The position numbers were made by a program, and so were the translations under genes. Of a DNA stretch of 14,909 nucleotides, positions 7,396 through 14,374 are shown in pieces. The stretch comes from Verrucomicrobia bacterium 12-59-8. Its GTDB lineage: Bacteria; Verrucomicrobiota; Verrucomicrobiae; Verrucomicrobiales; Verrucomicrobiaceae. The notes beneath the pieces are model-generated. The model was given only the letters and a program-made list of their open reading frames with translations. It did not search any database and was not told the origin of the DNA. The DNA is taken from the NCBI GenBank assembly GCA_002279765.1, contig NCCR01000098.1, forward strand, positions 31,351 through 46,259, in the 5' to 3' direction. The first letter of the stretch is position 1; each line of letters starts with the position of its first letter.

Positions 7396-8709
7396 GTGAA
7401 CAACGACCCCGCCAAACCCCAGCAGCGCTTCGAAGACTTGCGCGGCATTCTGCGCTACGTGCCGCAATTTCGGCAGCGTGTCTTCGTGATCGCCTTTGAT
7501 GGCGCGCTGATGACGCAGCCGGGCTTTGCCAGCCTGCTGCAAGATGTGGCGGTGCTACAGTCGCTCAACATCGAAGTCGTGCTCATCTTTGGCGCACGCG
7601 CGCAGGTGCAGGCGCTGGCAAAAAAACGCGGCATCACCCTCTACAATGACGACGGCATGGGCCGGACAGACGCTGCGGGCATTGAGATCGCCGTGGACGC
7701 CATCATGCATCAGTGCAGCGACCTTGTAGCGGATTTGACCGCGCTGGAGATGCCTGTGGCCGTTTCCAACGCGCTGGCAGTGCATCCGGCGGGCGTGATC
7801 AATGGCGTGGATCAGGAGTTCACCGGGCGCATCGAACGTGTCGATGAAGAAACTCTGCGTGCCCTGCTCAAAGCCGACATCATTCCCATCCTGCCCCCGC
7901 TTGGATATGACGGCAAAGGCACCACCCTGCGCCTTAATTCCGATGCGGTGGCGGTGGAGGTCGCGATCGCCCTGCAGGCCGCGAAAGTCATCTTCGTAGC
8001 CGAATCAGGCATCACCGCCCCCGACGGCACCCGCATGGAGCAGCTCTCCGTGGCCGAAGCCCGTGAGATGTACAAGAAGAAGGACGCCAGACATGACGTG
8101 AGCATGCTCTCGAAGCTGCGCTACGCCGCTTTGGCCTGCCAGGAAGGCGTACCACGGGTTCACATCCTCGATGGCACTCAGGATGAAGCCCTGCTGGCTG
8201 AACTGTTTTCCAATGAAGGCGTCGGCACGATGATCCATGCCGATGACTACCAGCAGATCCGCAAAGCCCGCTCCTCCGACGTACCCGCCCTGCTCTCCAT
8301 GATGCAGCAAAGCGTGGACGATGCCGCGCTGGTGCCGCGCACGCGCGATCAGATTCAATCGAGAATCAAAGACTTCTTCGTGCTCGAACTCGATGGCAAT
8401 CCCATCGGCTCCGTCGCCGTGCATGCCTATGAGGAAGACGGCAGAAAAATCGCCGAACTGGCCTGTCTCTTTGTACGCCGCTCGCACAAAAATAAGAACC
8501 ATGGCCGCAAGCTTGTAGCCTTCGCCGAAGAACAGGCACGGCAGAGGAACTGTGAGGTCATCGTGGCGCTCAGCACGCAGGCGTTTCGCTTCTTCGAGGA
8601 AAAAATGGGCTACACTGTGACTGAACCTAACGCACTACCCCTCAGCCGCCGCGAAAAATACGACAAGAGCGGACGGAACTCGAAGGTGCTCGTCAAGACA
8701 CTGAAATAG
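7396..8709 (+). CDS. argA: Amino-acid N-acetyltransferase (N-acetylglutamate synthase)
   Basis: About 437 aa, close to E. coli ArgA (443 aa). It transfers acetyl from acetyl-CoA to glutamate in the cytoplasm, the first step of arginine synthesis. Residues about 25-268 are an amino-acid kinase fold (VIAFDGALM at 31-39, LIFGARAQ, LRLNSDAVAVEVAIALQAAK at 178-197), which in ArgA serves arginine feedback rather than catalysis. Residues about 288-437 are the GNAT domain (IRKARSSDVPALL, IAELACLFVRRSHKNKNHGR, STQAFRFFEEKMGY) ending in LPLSRREKYD...SKVLVKTL, a segment typical of ArgA. The acetyl-CoA loop is N-x-N-H-G-R rather than the textbook RxxGxG, but E. coli ArgA deviates similarly. GTG 7396 is chosen for its Shine-Dalgarno; TTG 7381, which overlaps the previous stop, is the alternative. 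It is the last gene of the MFS/94-aa/argA run and meets a convergent gene. Confidence 0.92.
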   Translation: MNNDPAKPQQRFEDLRGILRYVPQFRQRVFVIAFDGALMTQPGFASLLQDVAVLQSLNIEVVLIFGARAQVQALAKKRGITLYNDDGMGRTDAAGIEIAVDAIMHQCSDLVADLTALEMPVAVSNALAVHPAGVINGVDQEFTGRIERVDEETLRALLKADIIPILPPLGYDGKGTTLRLNSDAVAVEVAIALQAAKVIFVAESGITAPDGTRMEQLSVAEAREMYKKKDARHDVSMLSKLRYAALACQEGVPRVHILDGTQDEALLAELFSNEGVGTMIHADDYQQIRKARSSDVPALLSMMQQSVDDAALVPRTRDQIQSRIKDFFVLELDGNPIGSVAVHAYEEDGRKIAELACLFVRRSHKNKNHGRKLVAFAEEQARQRNCEVIVALSTQAFRFFEEKMGYTVTEPNALPLSRREKYDKSGRNSKVLVKTLK

Positions 8710-8725
8710 CGCAGCAGCGCTATTT
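8704..8725. terminator. Perfect palindrome between convergent genes, likely bidirectional terminator
   Basis: Arms AAATAGCGC (8704-8712) and GCGCTATTT (8717-8725) are perfect complements around an AGCA loop: 9 bp including four G-C pairs. The left arm contains the argA stop TAG (8707-8709) and the right arm the stop of the opposing gene (8720-8722 on the minus strand). In either direction only about three T residues follow within the stem end, so it is a modest intrinsic terminator. It could also protect mRNA 3' ends. Confidence 0.6.
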
Positions 8726-9298
8726 GACGCGATCTATCTTCGAGTAAGCCAGCGCCTGCTCAGCGATGGCAATCGCCTTGTCCTGCAGCTTTTCGCCGAT
8801 AAAACGCTGCTGAAATTCCACTCGGCATTTGCGGCCATCCTTGGCGAAGGCCACCCAAAACTCTGTCGATTTGAGGCGCTCCGCAGCGCTCGCTGCATCG
8901 GACCACGCATAATGGACCGATTCGCTGCGCGACACTTCATTCACCCCCTGGGCGCTGAGCGTCACGGAGTAGCCCATGCACTGCCACCCCAGCCAGGTGG
9001 CGGCCGCACCGAGTAGAAACAGCACCGCGCCAAAAGCGATGGAAGGCGCGATAGCCATGGCACGGCCAAAGAAACCGCCGTTGCCAAACTCCAGCGCGAA
9101 GAATTTCACCCGTCCGTACATGACCTTCACCAGCGCGAAAGCAGCGATGACCAGCAGCGGCCCGCTGCCGAGCAAGGCATAGGTGTACATGTCCCCGATC
9201 ATGAGCGTCACTCCATTGCCCGCGTCACTGCCCTTGGTCAGGTAGGGGGAGAGGTCCAGAGGGCCGGTGATGTCGAAAGAAAATGGCGACGAGTTCAT
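8720..9298 (-). CDS. Membrane protein of unknown function, two transmembrane helices
   Basis: A 192-aa protein with two strongly hydrophobic stretches (about 38-60, YALLGSGPLLVIAAFALV, and about 82-106, IAFGAVLFLLGAAATWLGW) joined by a short loop (VKFFALEFGNGGFFGR). A C-terminal domain of about 85 residues follows, with alternating strands (VTLSAQGVNEVSR, TEFWVAFAKDGRKCRVEFQQ) and a closing helix. There is no signal peptide and I know no family for it. The C-terminal part resembles a small beta-rich domain of PH-like or DUF type, but that is only an impression. It lies 42 bases downstream of thrC on the same strand and might be transcribed with it. Its stop codon sits inside the palindrome shared with argA. 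The start is ATG 9298, preceded by a weak AAAGA. Confidence 0.8.
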   Translation of the reverse strand: MNSSPFSFDITGPLDLSPYLTKGSDAGNGVTLMIGDMYTYALLGSGPLLVIAAFALVKVMYGRVKFFALEFGNGGFFGRAMAIAPSIAFGAVLFLLGAAATWLGWQCMGYSVTLSAQGVNEVSRSESVHYAWSDAASAAERLKSTEFWVAFAKDGRKCRVEFQQRFIGEKLQDKAIAIAEQALAYSKIDRVK

Positions 9299-9318
9299 GA
9301 GATGTCTTTAAGTGATTA

Positions 9319-9353
9319 AACCAAGCCGCCGCCGTTGGAGTCAAGCCTTGGTT
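9319..9353 (-). terminator. Weak inverted repeat across the thrC stop
   Basis: On the minus strand AACCAAG (9353-9347) and CTTGGTT (9325-9319) can form a 7-bp stem around a 21-base GC-rich loop containing the thrC stop (9341-9343). A TT and A-rich stretch follow, but not a true U tract. It may slow or partly end transcription between thrC and the downstream membrane protein gene. Weak evidence. Confidence 0.25.
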
Positions 9354-10711
9354 CCGTGACTTGTTCGTTGCCGGATGAAGTCCTGCACCGTCGCCACCTC
9401 CGCTGCCATCGGCCAAGTTTGAAGGGGTTTAGATTTCAGCACTTCGAGCGTGGGATGCGTCGGCTCGCTGCCGGTGGCCTGTTGTACGACTTCGGGAAAC
9501 TTTGCTGGACTGGCCGTGGCCAGCACGACGCTGACGCGATCCTGCGCCATGTCAGTGAAGGCGCAGGCGGTGTGCGGATCAAGCACGTACTGCCAGTCCT
9601 GCCACATTTGGGCGATGACGCGGACGATCTGGTCGTCGTCCATCCGGGTGGAGCGCAGCGAGGTCTTGGGCAGGTGGATCTTGAATGGAGCGCCCGATTT
9701 GATCTGCGCCATCACCTCACGCACGCGCTCCGCGCTTTGATCGAGGATGTAATAGAGGAAACGTTCGAAGTTTGAAGCGGCCTGGATGTCCATGCTTGGT
9801 GCATGGCTTGGGTGTACATCGCTCTGGCTATATTCTCCACTGGTGAAGAAGCGGTGCAGGATGTCGTTTTGATTCGTCGCCACTCGGAAACCGCCTGCGG
9901 GCATGCCCATCTGCTGCGCCATCCATCCGGCCAACACGTTGCCGAAGTTGCCAGTCGGCACGACGTACTCGGCGGTGGCACGGACGTTCTCCGGCAGCTT
10001 CAGACAGGTCCAGATGTAGTACACGCACTGCGCAAGCACACGCGCGATGTTGATCGAGTTCACGGCGGAGAGATTCACCGAGTTCGCGAAGGCGGTGTCG
10101 CCAAAGGTGTCCTTCACCACGCGCTGAGCGTCGTCAAAAGTGCCAGGCACAGGGATGGCAAAGACGTTGTCCGCCCCAGTGCAGGCCATCTGGCGCTCCT
10201 GCAGCGGCGCAACGCGACCGTTCGGGTACAGAATGAAAATCGTGATGCCGTCACGGCCCAGGCAGCCATGGATCGCTGCGGAACCAGTATCTCCCGAAGT
10301 CGCTCCGAGCACGGACAGGTGTTTGCCCGTCTTTTCAACCTGGCGTTTGTAGAGCAGTCCCAGAAGTTGCAGCGCGAAGTCCTTGAAGGCCAGTGTAGGA
10401 CCATGAAACAGCTCCAGCACGTACGTCTTGTCCGTGATCTTCTTCAGCGGTGCCACTTCCGGCGAATCAAAACGCCGATACGCCTCCGCCGTGAGCAGAT
10501 GCCACTCGGCATGGCTGATCTCCGGCGCAAACAACGTGAAAAACTCCGCCGCCAACTGCGGATACGTCAGTTTTGACCAAGCTGGCAGCTTGTCAGCGAT
10601 GCTCGGCAGCTTCTCCGGCAGAAACAGCCCGCCATCCGGTGCCAGCCCGGCTTCAACGGCTTCAGAAAATGTATGCGGCTTCGTCTGGCCGCGGGTGGAG
10701 ATGTAGTGCAT
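9341..10711 (-). CDS. thrC: Threonine synthase
   Basis: A 456-aa PLP enzyme that converts O-phosphohomoserine to threonine in the cytoplasm, the last step of threonine synthesis. The N-terminal MHYISTRGQTKPHTFSEAVE and LAPDGGLFLPE segments are hallmarks of ThrC. K110 in HGPTLAFKDFALQLLG is the PLP Schiff-base lysine. SATSGDTGSAAIHG-type (ATSGDTGSAA) and VPTGNFGNVLAGW are the substrate- and phosphate-binding loops of the fold-type II enzyme. Length and motifs match the longer E. coli/fungal-type class rather than the short Gram-positive class. The start ATG 10711 gives the conserved N-terminus; no Shine-Dalgarno is visible. The upstream 124 bases to the membrane fusion gene contain a strong small hairpin. 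No other threonine-pathway gene (hom, thrB) is adjacent, so it is not in a classical thr operon here. Confidence 0.97.
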   Translation of the reverse strand: MHYISTRGQTKPHTFSEAVEAGLAPDGGLFLPEKLPSIADKLPAWSKLTYPQLAAEFFTLFAPEISHAEWHLLTAEAYRRFDSPEVAPLKKITDKTYVLELFHGPTLAFKDFALQLLGLLYKRQVEKTGKHLSVLGATSGDTGSAAIHGCLGRDGITIFILYPNGRVAPLQERQMACTGADNVFAIPVPGTFDDAQRVVKDTFGDTAFANSVNLSAVNSINIARVLAQCVYYIWTCLKLPENVRATAEYVVPTGNFGNVLAGWMAQQMGMPAGGFRVATNQNDILHRFFTSGEYSQSDVHPSHAPSMDIQAASNFERFLYYILDQSAERVREVMAQIKSGAPFKIHLPKTSLRSTRMDDDQIVRVIAQMWQDWQYVLDPHTACAFTDMAQDRVSVVLATASPAKFPEVVQQATGSEPTHPTLEVLKSKPLQTWPMAAEVATVQDFIRQRTSHGTKA

Positions 10712-10751
10712 GCGAATCTATGAGGGCTTGCATTCTTGCGTGGGATTTGGG

Positions 10752-10768
10752 GAGACTCAACGAGTCTC
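10752..10768. other. Perfect 7-bp hairpin upstream of thrC
   Basis: GAGACTC (10752-10758) and GAGTCTC (10762-10768) pair perfectly around a 3-base AAC loop, extendable by two G-T wobble pairs on one side. It lies 41 bases before the thrC start and 68 bases after the end of the membrane fusion gene, both on the minus strand. No T run follows on either strand, so it may be a factor-independent weak terminator, a leader structure of thrC, or an operator dyad. Confidence 0.35.
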
Positions 10769-10835
10769 TTGCCGGGATCACATCCACCGGCGCACGCCCC
10801 CTGAAGTGAAACTCAAGCTCAGCAGTTATGCAAAA

Positions 10836-11786
10836 CTACTTCCTCCGCGCAATAAACACATCCACCTGCTGCCCGACGTAGAGGGGCTGGTCCTTGGGCC
10901 GGTCGAGTTTGTAGATGACCTGTAGGACGCGTGTGTCCACACGTTCGGTGCTGGCACCGGTGAGGGAAATTTTGGGGATGACGTAGGGCTCGATGCGGAC
11001 GAACTGCACTTTAAACTTTTTCGCGGAGTCGCTCTTCAGCGAAAAGGTAGCATCAAGACCGGAGGCCACTTCCATGGCGTTTTGTTCATCCACATCGGCG
11101 CGCACATGCAGCGTGGAGATGTCGCCAAGCACGAGCGCGGGCTGCTTGTTCGCCGGGGAGGCGTATTCGCCGGCACGAATGTTAACCTGGAGGATGGTTC
11201 CGGACTTCGGCGCTTTGACGGTCAGGCGGTCGATGAGCAGCTCGGTCTGCTGCACGTCGGCCTTGGCAGACGTGAGCTGCGCCTCAGCGGCCTGCATTTG
11301 CGCCTTGGCCACGAGCACGTCGTTGGAGCGGTTGCGCAGATCATCCTGGCTGATGGCCCGCTGGTCAGGGATGGAGGTCATACGGTCGAGCATGTCCTGT
11401 ACCTTCGCTAGCTGAGCGCGAGTGACGGCAAGATTCGCCTGCGCGATGGCGATGGCGGCCTGCTGCTTGAGCAAGGAGGCGCGCAGTTCACGGTCATCCA
11501 GGATCAGCAGCGGATCGCCCTCCTTGACGACTTGATTGACGGCGACTTTGACCGCTTCAACCAGGCCCGGCACAGGCACGCCGATGGCGACATTTTCATC
11601 CTTGGCTTCCAGAATGCCAGTGGCGGCGATGTCATCCGGCGAGTTCTTCTGGGGTGATAAAACAGGCGGAGGCGGGATGGCAGTCTCCTGGCTGCGGATG
11701 GTCTGCAGCACGAACCCCATGGCGATCACTCCCGCGACGGCAATCAGGTAGGTGGAGTAACGGATGGCGGTGGAGACAAGATTCAT
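10836..11786 (-). CDS. HlyD-family membrane fusion protein (efflux periplasmic adaptor)
   Basis: A 316-aa periplasmic adaptor anchored by one N-terminal helix (about residues 11-30, YLIAVAGVIAMGFVLQ). The order is usual for the family: a biotinyl/lipoyl-like half-motif (GVPVPGLVEAVKVAVNQVVK, then EGDPLLILDD), an Ala/Gln-rich coiled-coil hairpin (about 100-190, SLLKQQAAIAIAQANLAVTR... QMQAAEAQLTSAKADVQQTE), the second lipoyl half (VKAPKSGTILQVNIRAGEYA) and beta-barrel segments ending LYVGQQVDVFIARRK. Such adaptors link an inner-membrane ABC, MFS or RND pump to an outer-membrane channel; the size and hairpin fit DevB-like ABC or general HlyD adaptors. No pump or TolC-like gene is next to it in the window, since it is flanked by thrC and a divergent channel gene, so its partner is elsewhere or absent. 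The start ATG 11786 sits just before the membrane anchor. Confidence 0.9.
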   Translation of the reverse strand: MNLVSTAIRYSTYLIAVAGVIAMGFVLQTIRSQETAIPPPPVLSPQKNSPDDIAATGILEAKDENVAIGVPVPGLVEAVKVAVNQVVKEGDPLLILDDRELRASLLKQQAAIAIAQANLAVTRAQLAKVQDMLDRMTSIPDQRAISQDDLRNRSNDVLVAKAQMQAAEAQLTSAKADVQQTELLIDRLTVKAPKSGTILQVNIRAGEYASPANKQPALVLGDISTLHVRADVDEQNAMEVASGLDATFSLKSDSAKKFKVQFVRIEPYVIPKISLTGASTERVDTRVLQVIYKLDRPKDQPLYVGQQVDVFIARRK

Positions 11787-11875
11787 GGGCGGAGGTTAAT
11801 TGACGAAGTCAGAATGGCGAATGCCGGATGAAAATACGCTCGACGAGACGGTCCAGAAAGTCTCAATTCGATGCG

Positions 11876-12430
11876 ATGAAAAAAGAACCAGGCATCGCAA
11901 AGCAGATCATCCGCCAGGGCGGTGAGGTGGTGGTCATCGTGCTGGTGGCTGCAGGGCTGCAGGCAATGTGGGGATGCCACTGGCTGAGTGCACAAGCGTT
12001 CTGCCTCGTGGTGCTGCTGGCGGCATTCGCCAAGACGGTGTTCTTTTTTGTGGAGAATCTCCAGCACATCCTGATAGCCACGCAGGACGACATGCCCTAC
12101 CACCGCGTGCTTGGCCTCATGGGGGTGAACATGGCGCAGATCACGCTGGCCTTTGCGCTCGACTACTGGTGTCTGGAAACGGCGGAGCCGGCGAGTTTCA
12201 GCGAGATCGACCCCGAGTGGAGCCAGGCCGAGCAGATGTTTGAGTTTTTCTTCTTCAGCGTGCTGAACTTCTCCTTTTTCGGCTTTGGCGATGTGACGCC
12301 GCAGACCATTCCGGCCAAGCTGGTCACAATGATGGAGGTGTTGCTGGGCTTTTTCACCGTGATCTTCCTGCTCTCAGACTTTGTCAGTCTCAAGGATTCG
12401 CTGCGCGTGCGGAAGCCGAAGGAGGAATGA
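11876..12430 (+). CDS. Ion-channel-like membrane protein (2TM/4TM potassium-channel superfamily)
   Basis: A 184-aa inner-membrane protein with hydrophobic helices at about 18-33, 42-60, 79-98 and 147-171 and a pore-like re-entrant region between the last two (MFEFFFFSVLNFSFFGFGDV). The segment FFGFGDVTPQT (134-144) aligns with the channel filter region TVGYGDVTP, with the last helix as inner pore helix. Thus the glycines and aspartate are kept, but the usual threonine before them is phenylalanine, so ion selectivity is uncertain. The sequence resembles the Ion_trans_2 superfamily; no cytoplasmic RCK/KTN domain follows. The frame extends back to ATG 11828, which would add 16 basic residues; I prefer 11876 but have no Shine-Dalgarno for either. 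The next gene's ATG overlaps its stop by 4 bases. It is divergent from the adaptor gene. Confidence 0.78.
   Translation: MKKEPGIAKQIIRQGGEVVVIVLVAAGLQAMWGCHWLSAQAFCLVVLLAAFAKTVFFFVENLQHILIATQDDMPYHRVLGLMGVNMAQITLAFALDYWCLETAEPASFSEIDPEWSQAEQMFEFFFFSVLNFSFFGFGDVTPQTIPAKLVTMMEVLLGFFTVIFLLSDFVSLKDSLRVRKPKEE
12419..12425 (+). promoter_or_regulatory. Strong Shine-Dalgarno-like AAGGAGG at the end of the channel gene
   Basis: AAGGAGG, the best anti-16S match in the window, ends only 1 base before the ATG at 12427, closer than normal. It may be partly a product of the Lys-Glu-Glu codons of the channel gene. If it works, it may instead serve a start a little further downstream, such as TTG 12439, or help coupling across the ATGA overlap. 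Confidence 0.35.
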
Positions 12431-12684
12431 TCCGCGTCTTGCACGGGAGGGCGGGCGCTCTACGCTGGGGCATGGACCGACCCGCCGCCATTGCCCAGAT
12501 CCGCGAAGCCTGCAAAAACATCGCGCTGCAATTCATGAAGATTCACCCTGCCGTGCCCGGACTGGCCGACGAGGAGACGCAGAAGGAGTGCTTCCGCAGC
12601 GTGCATGAGATGACGATACTGCTGGAGACGATCAAAAAGAAGATCGGCCGTCTGGAACGCGCCGACGACAGCACCTTGCTCTGA
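12427..12684 (+). CDS. Small helical hypothetical protein
   Basis: An 85-aa soluble protein, or 70 aa if the in-frame ATG at 12472 (MDRPAAIAQIREACKNIALQ) is the true start. The part after 12472 is Ala/Lys/Glu-rich and strongly helical (IAQIREACKNIALQFMKIHP, then ETQKECFRSVHEMTILLETI and IKKKIGRLERAD), suggesting a helical bundle or hairpin. The first 15 residues are of a different character, with an odd RGRAG stretch, so the shorter form may be the conserved one. The long form overlaps the channel stop by 4 bases (ATGA) and has AAGGAGG just upstream, supporting coupled translation. I recognise no family, cofactor site or catalytic motif. A role tied to the channel gene is suggested only by the overlap. 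Confidence 0.68.
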   Translation: MIRVLHGRAGALRWGMDRPAAIAQIREACKNIALQFMKIHPAVPGLADEETQKECFRSVHEMTILLETIKKKIGRLERADDSTLL

Positions 12685-12730
12685 CATTTGGCTTACTTGC
12701 CCGAACTCGTCCCTCAAACGACAATCAACC

Positions 12731-14359
12731 ATGAAACACGTCATCATCTGCCTCCTCCTGCTGGCCACCAGCCTACAGGCCGAGGTCAAACTGCCCGCCA
12801 TTTTTTCCGATGGCATGGTACTGCAGCAAGCACAGCTCATCCGCATCTGGGGCACCGCTGAAGTCGGCGAAGACGTGAAGGTGACCTTCGGCGATCAGTC
12901 CCACAGCTCGCTCACTGACCCGACCGGCAAATGGTCGATCACGCTGAATCCGATGAATGCCAGCGCCCAGCCCGCCGATCTGGTGGTGGCTGGCAAAAAC
13001 ACGATCACGCTGAAAAACGTCCTCGTCGGCGAGGTGTGGATCTGCTCCGGCCAGTCAAACATGCAGTGGACGGTGCAGCAGGCTGGCAAGGCGCAGGAGG
13101 AAATCGCCGCCGCCAATCACCCGCAGATCCGCATGTTCAATGTCGAGCGCAGCCCGAGCATGACACCACTGAGCGACTGCAAAGGCGTGTGGAAAGAGGC
13201 CTCCAGCGCCAACGTGGGAGAGTTCTCCGCCGTGGGCTACTTTTTTGGCCGACACCTGCATCAGGTACTGAAGGTGCCGGTCGGCCTGATCAACACCTCC
13301 TGGGGCGGCACGCGTATCGAGGCTTGGACGAGCCACGAGGCACTTGAAGAGCGCCCATGTGCCGCCGAAATGCTCGCCGACTGGAAGGATGCCGTCGCCA
13401 AATGGGATGGCCCCAAGGAACTGGCCGCCTTCGAGCAAGGTAAAGCCGACTGGCAAGCACAGGTGCAGAAGATCGACGCCGAAAACGCCAAGCTGACCGC
13501 CGACCAAAAGAAGACCAAACCACAGGCACCGCGCCCACCGGAAGCCCCCACCAAGACGCCGCACCACCCCAGCGTACTATTCAACGGTATGGTGGCTCCG
13601 TTGATCCCATATGCCATCAAAGGTGCCATCTGGTATCAGGGTGAGTCCAACCAGCGCCGCGCCTTCCAATATCAGGAACTGCTGCCCACCATGATCAATG
13701 ACTGGCGCAAGCAGTGGGTGGAGCCATTCTCGTTTTACATCGTGCAACTGGCAAACTTTGGCAACGGCAAGCCCGTGTCCACGGAACCCGGCGTCCCCGA
13801 CACCTGGGCCGAACTTCAGGAGGCACAGACTCTCACAGCGCAAACGCTCGACAAATGCGGCATCGCCATCATCAACGACATCGGCGAGCAAAACGACATC
13901 CACCCCAAGAACAAACAGGAAGTTGGCCGCCGTCTCGCTCTCTGGGCCTTGGCTCAGGACTACGGCAAATCCGGTGCCGAATACTGCGGCCCACTCTACC
14001 TTTCCTCCGTCGTGCAGGGAGACAAGATTCGCGTTCAGTTCACACACACCGGCTCAGGCTTGAAAACCCGCGATGGGGGCGAACCGAAAAATTTCCAGAT
14101 CGCCGGAGCCGATCAGAAATGGGTGTGGGCCAAGGCCAAGATCGACGGCAGCGAAGTCGTCGTCTGGAGCGACAGCGTGCCGCAACCGGTCGGTGTGCGT
14201 TACGCGTGGGCCAGCTGGCCTGAGGATGCCAATCTCATCAATGCCGAGGGTCTGCCCGCCTCCTGCTTCCGCACCGATGATTTCCTGCCGTCCACTCTCG
14301 GCGTCGTGTCGCCCTTCAAAGAGGCGTCACCGGCAAAGCCAGCACCCGTGAAACCGTGA
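12731..14359 (+). CDS. Secreted sialate O-acetylesterase family protein (SGNH-type esterase)
   Basis: A 542-aa exported esterase of the group annotated as sialate 9-O-acetylesterase, common in Verrucomicrobia, Planctomycetes and Bacteroidetes. A signal peptide covers residues 1-17 (MKHVIICLLLLATSLQA). An N-terminal beta-rich domain (to about 95) precedes the SGNH catalytic core: the nucleophile S109 in WICSGQSNMQW, the GAIWYQGESN block at 298-307 and the catalytic DxH (D389, H391) in NDIHPKNK. A charged, Pro-rich insert (about 235-280, KKTKPQAPRPPEAPTKTP) lies before the GxSN-like block; such an insert is frequent in this group. The enzyme removes O-acetyl groups from sialic acids or, in many PVC relatives, probably from other acetylated polysaccharides, so the name is a family label. 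It sits 9 kb from nanA on the same strand. Start ATG 12731 gives the signal peptide; no Shine-Dalgarno is visible. Confidence 0.9.
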   Translation: MKHVIICLLLLATSLQAEVKLPAIFSDGMVLQQAQLIRIWGTAEVGEDVKVTFGDQSHSSLTDPTGKWSITLNPMNASAQPADLVVAGKNTITLKNVLVGEVWICSGQSNMQWTVQQAGKAQEEIAAANHPQIRMFNVERSPSMTPLSDCKGVWKEASSANVGEFSAVGYFFGRHLHQVLKVPVGLINTSWGGTRIEAWTSHEALEERPCAAEMLADWKDAVAKWDGPKELAAFEQGKADWQAQVQKIDAENAKLTADQKKTKPQAPRPPEAPTKTPHHPSVLFNGMVAPLIPYAIKGAIWYQGESNQRRAFQYQELLPTMINDWRKQWVEPFSFYIVQLANFGNGKPVSTEPGVPDTWAELQEAQTLTAQTLDKCGIAIINDIGEQNDIHPKNKQEVGRRLALWALAQDYGKSGAEYCGPLYLSSVVQGDKIRVQFTHTGSGLKTRDGGEPKNFQIAGADQKWVWAKAKIDGSEVVVWSDSVPQPVGVRYAWASWPEDANLINAEGLPASCFRTDDFLPSTLGVVSPFKEASPAKPAPVKP

Positions 14360-14374
14360 TCGTCCAAGCCTAGC

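Noticed and set aside
9803..10576. Plus-strand frame of 257 codons opposite thrC
   Set aside because: It is a shadow of the threonine synthase gene, with Arg/His-heavy composition and no domain.
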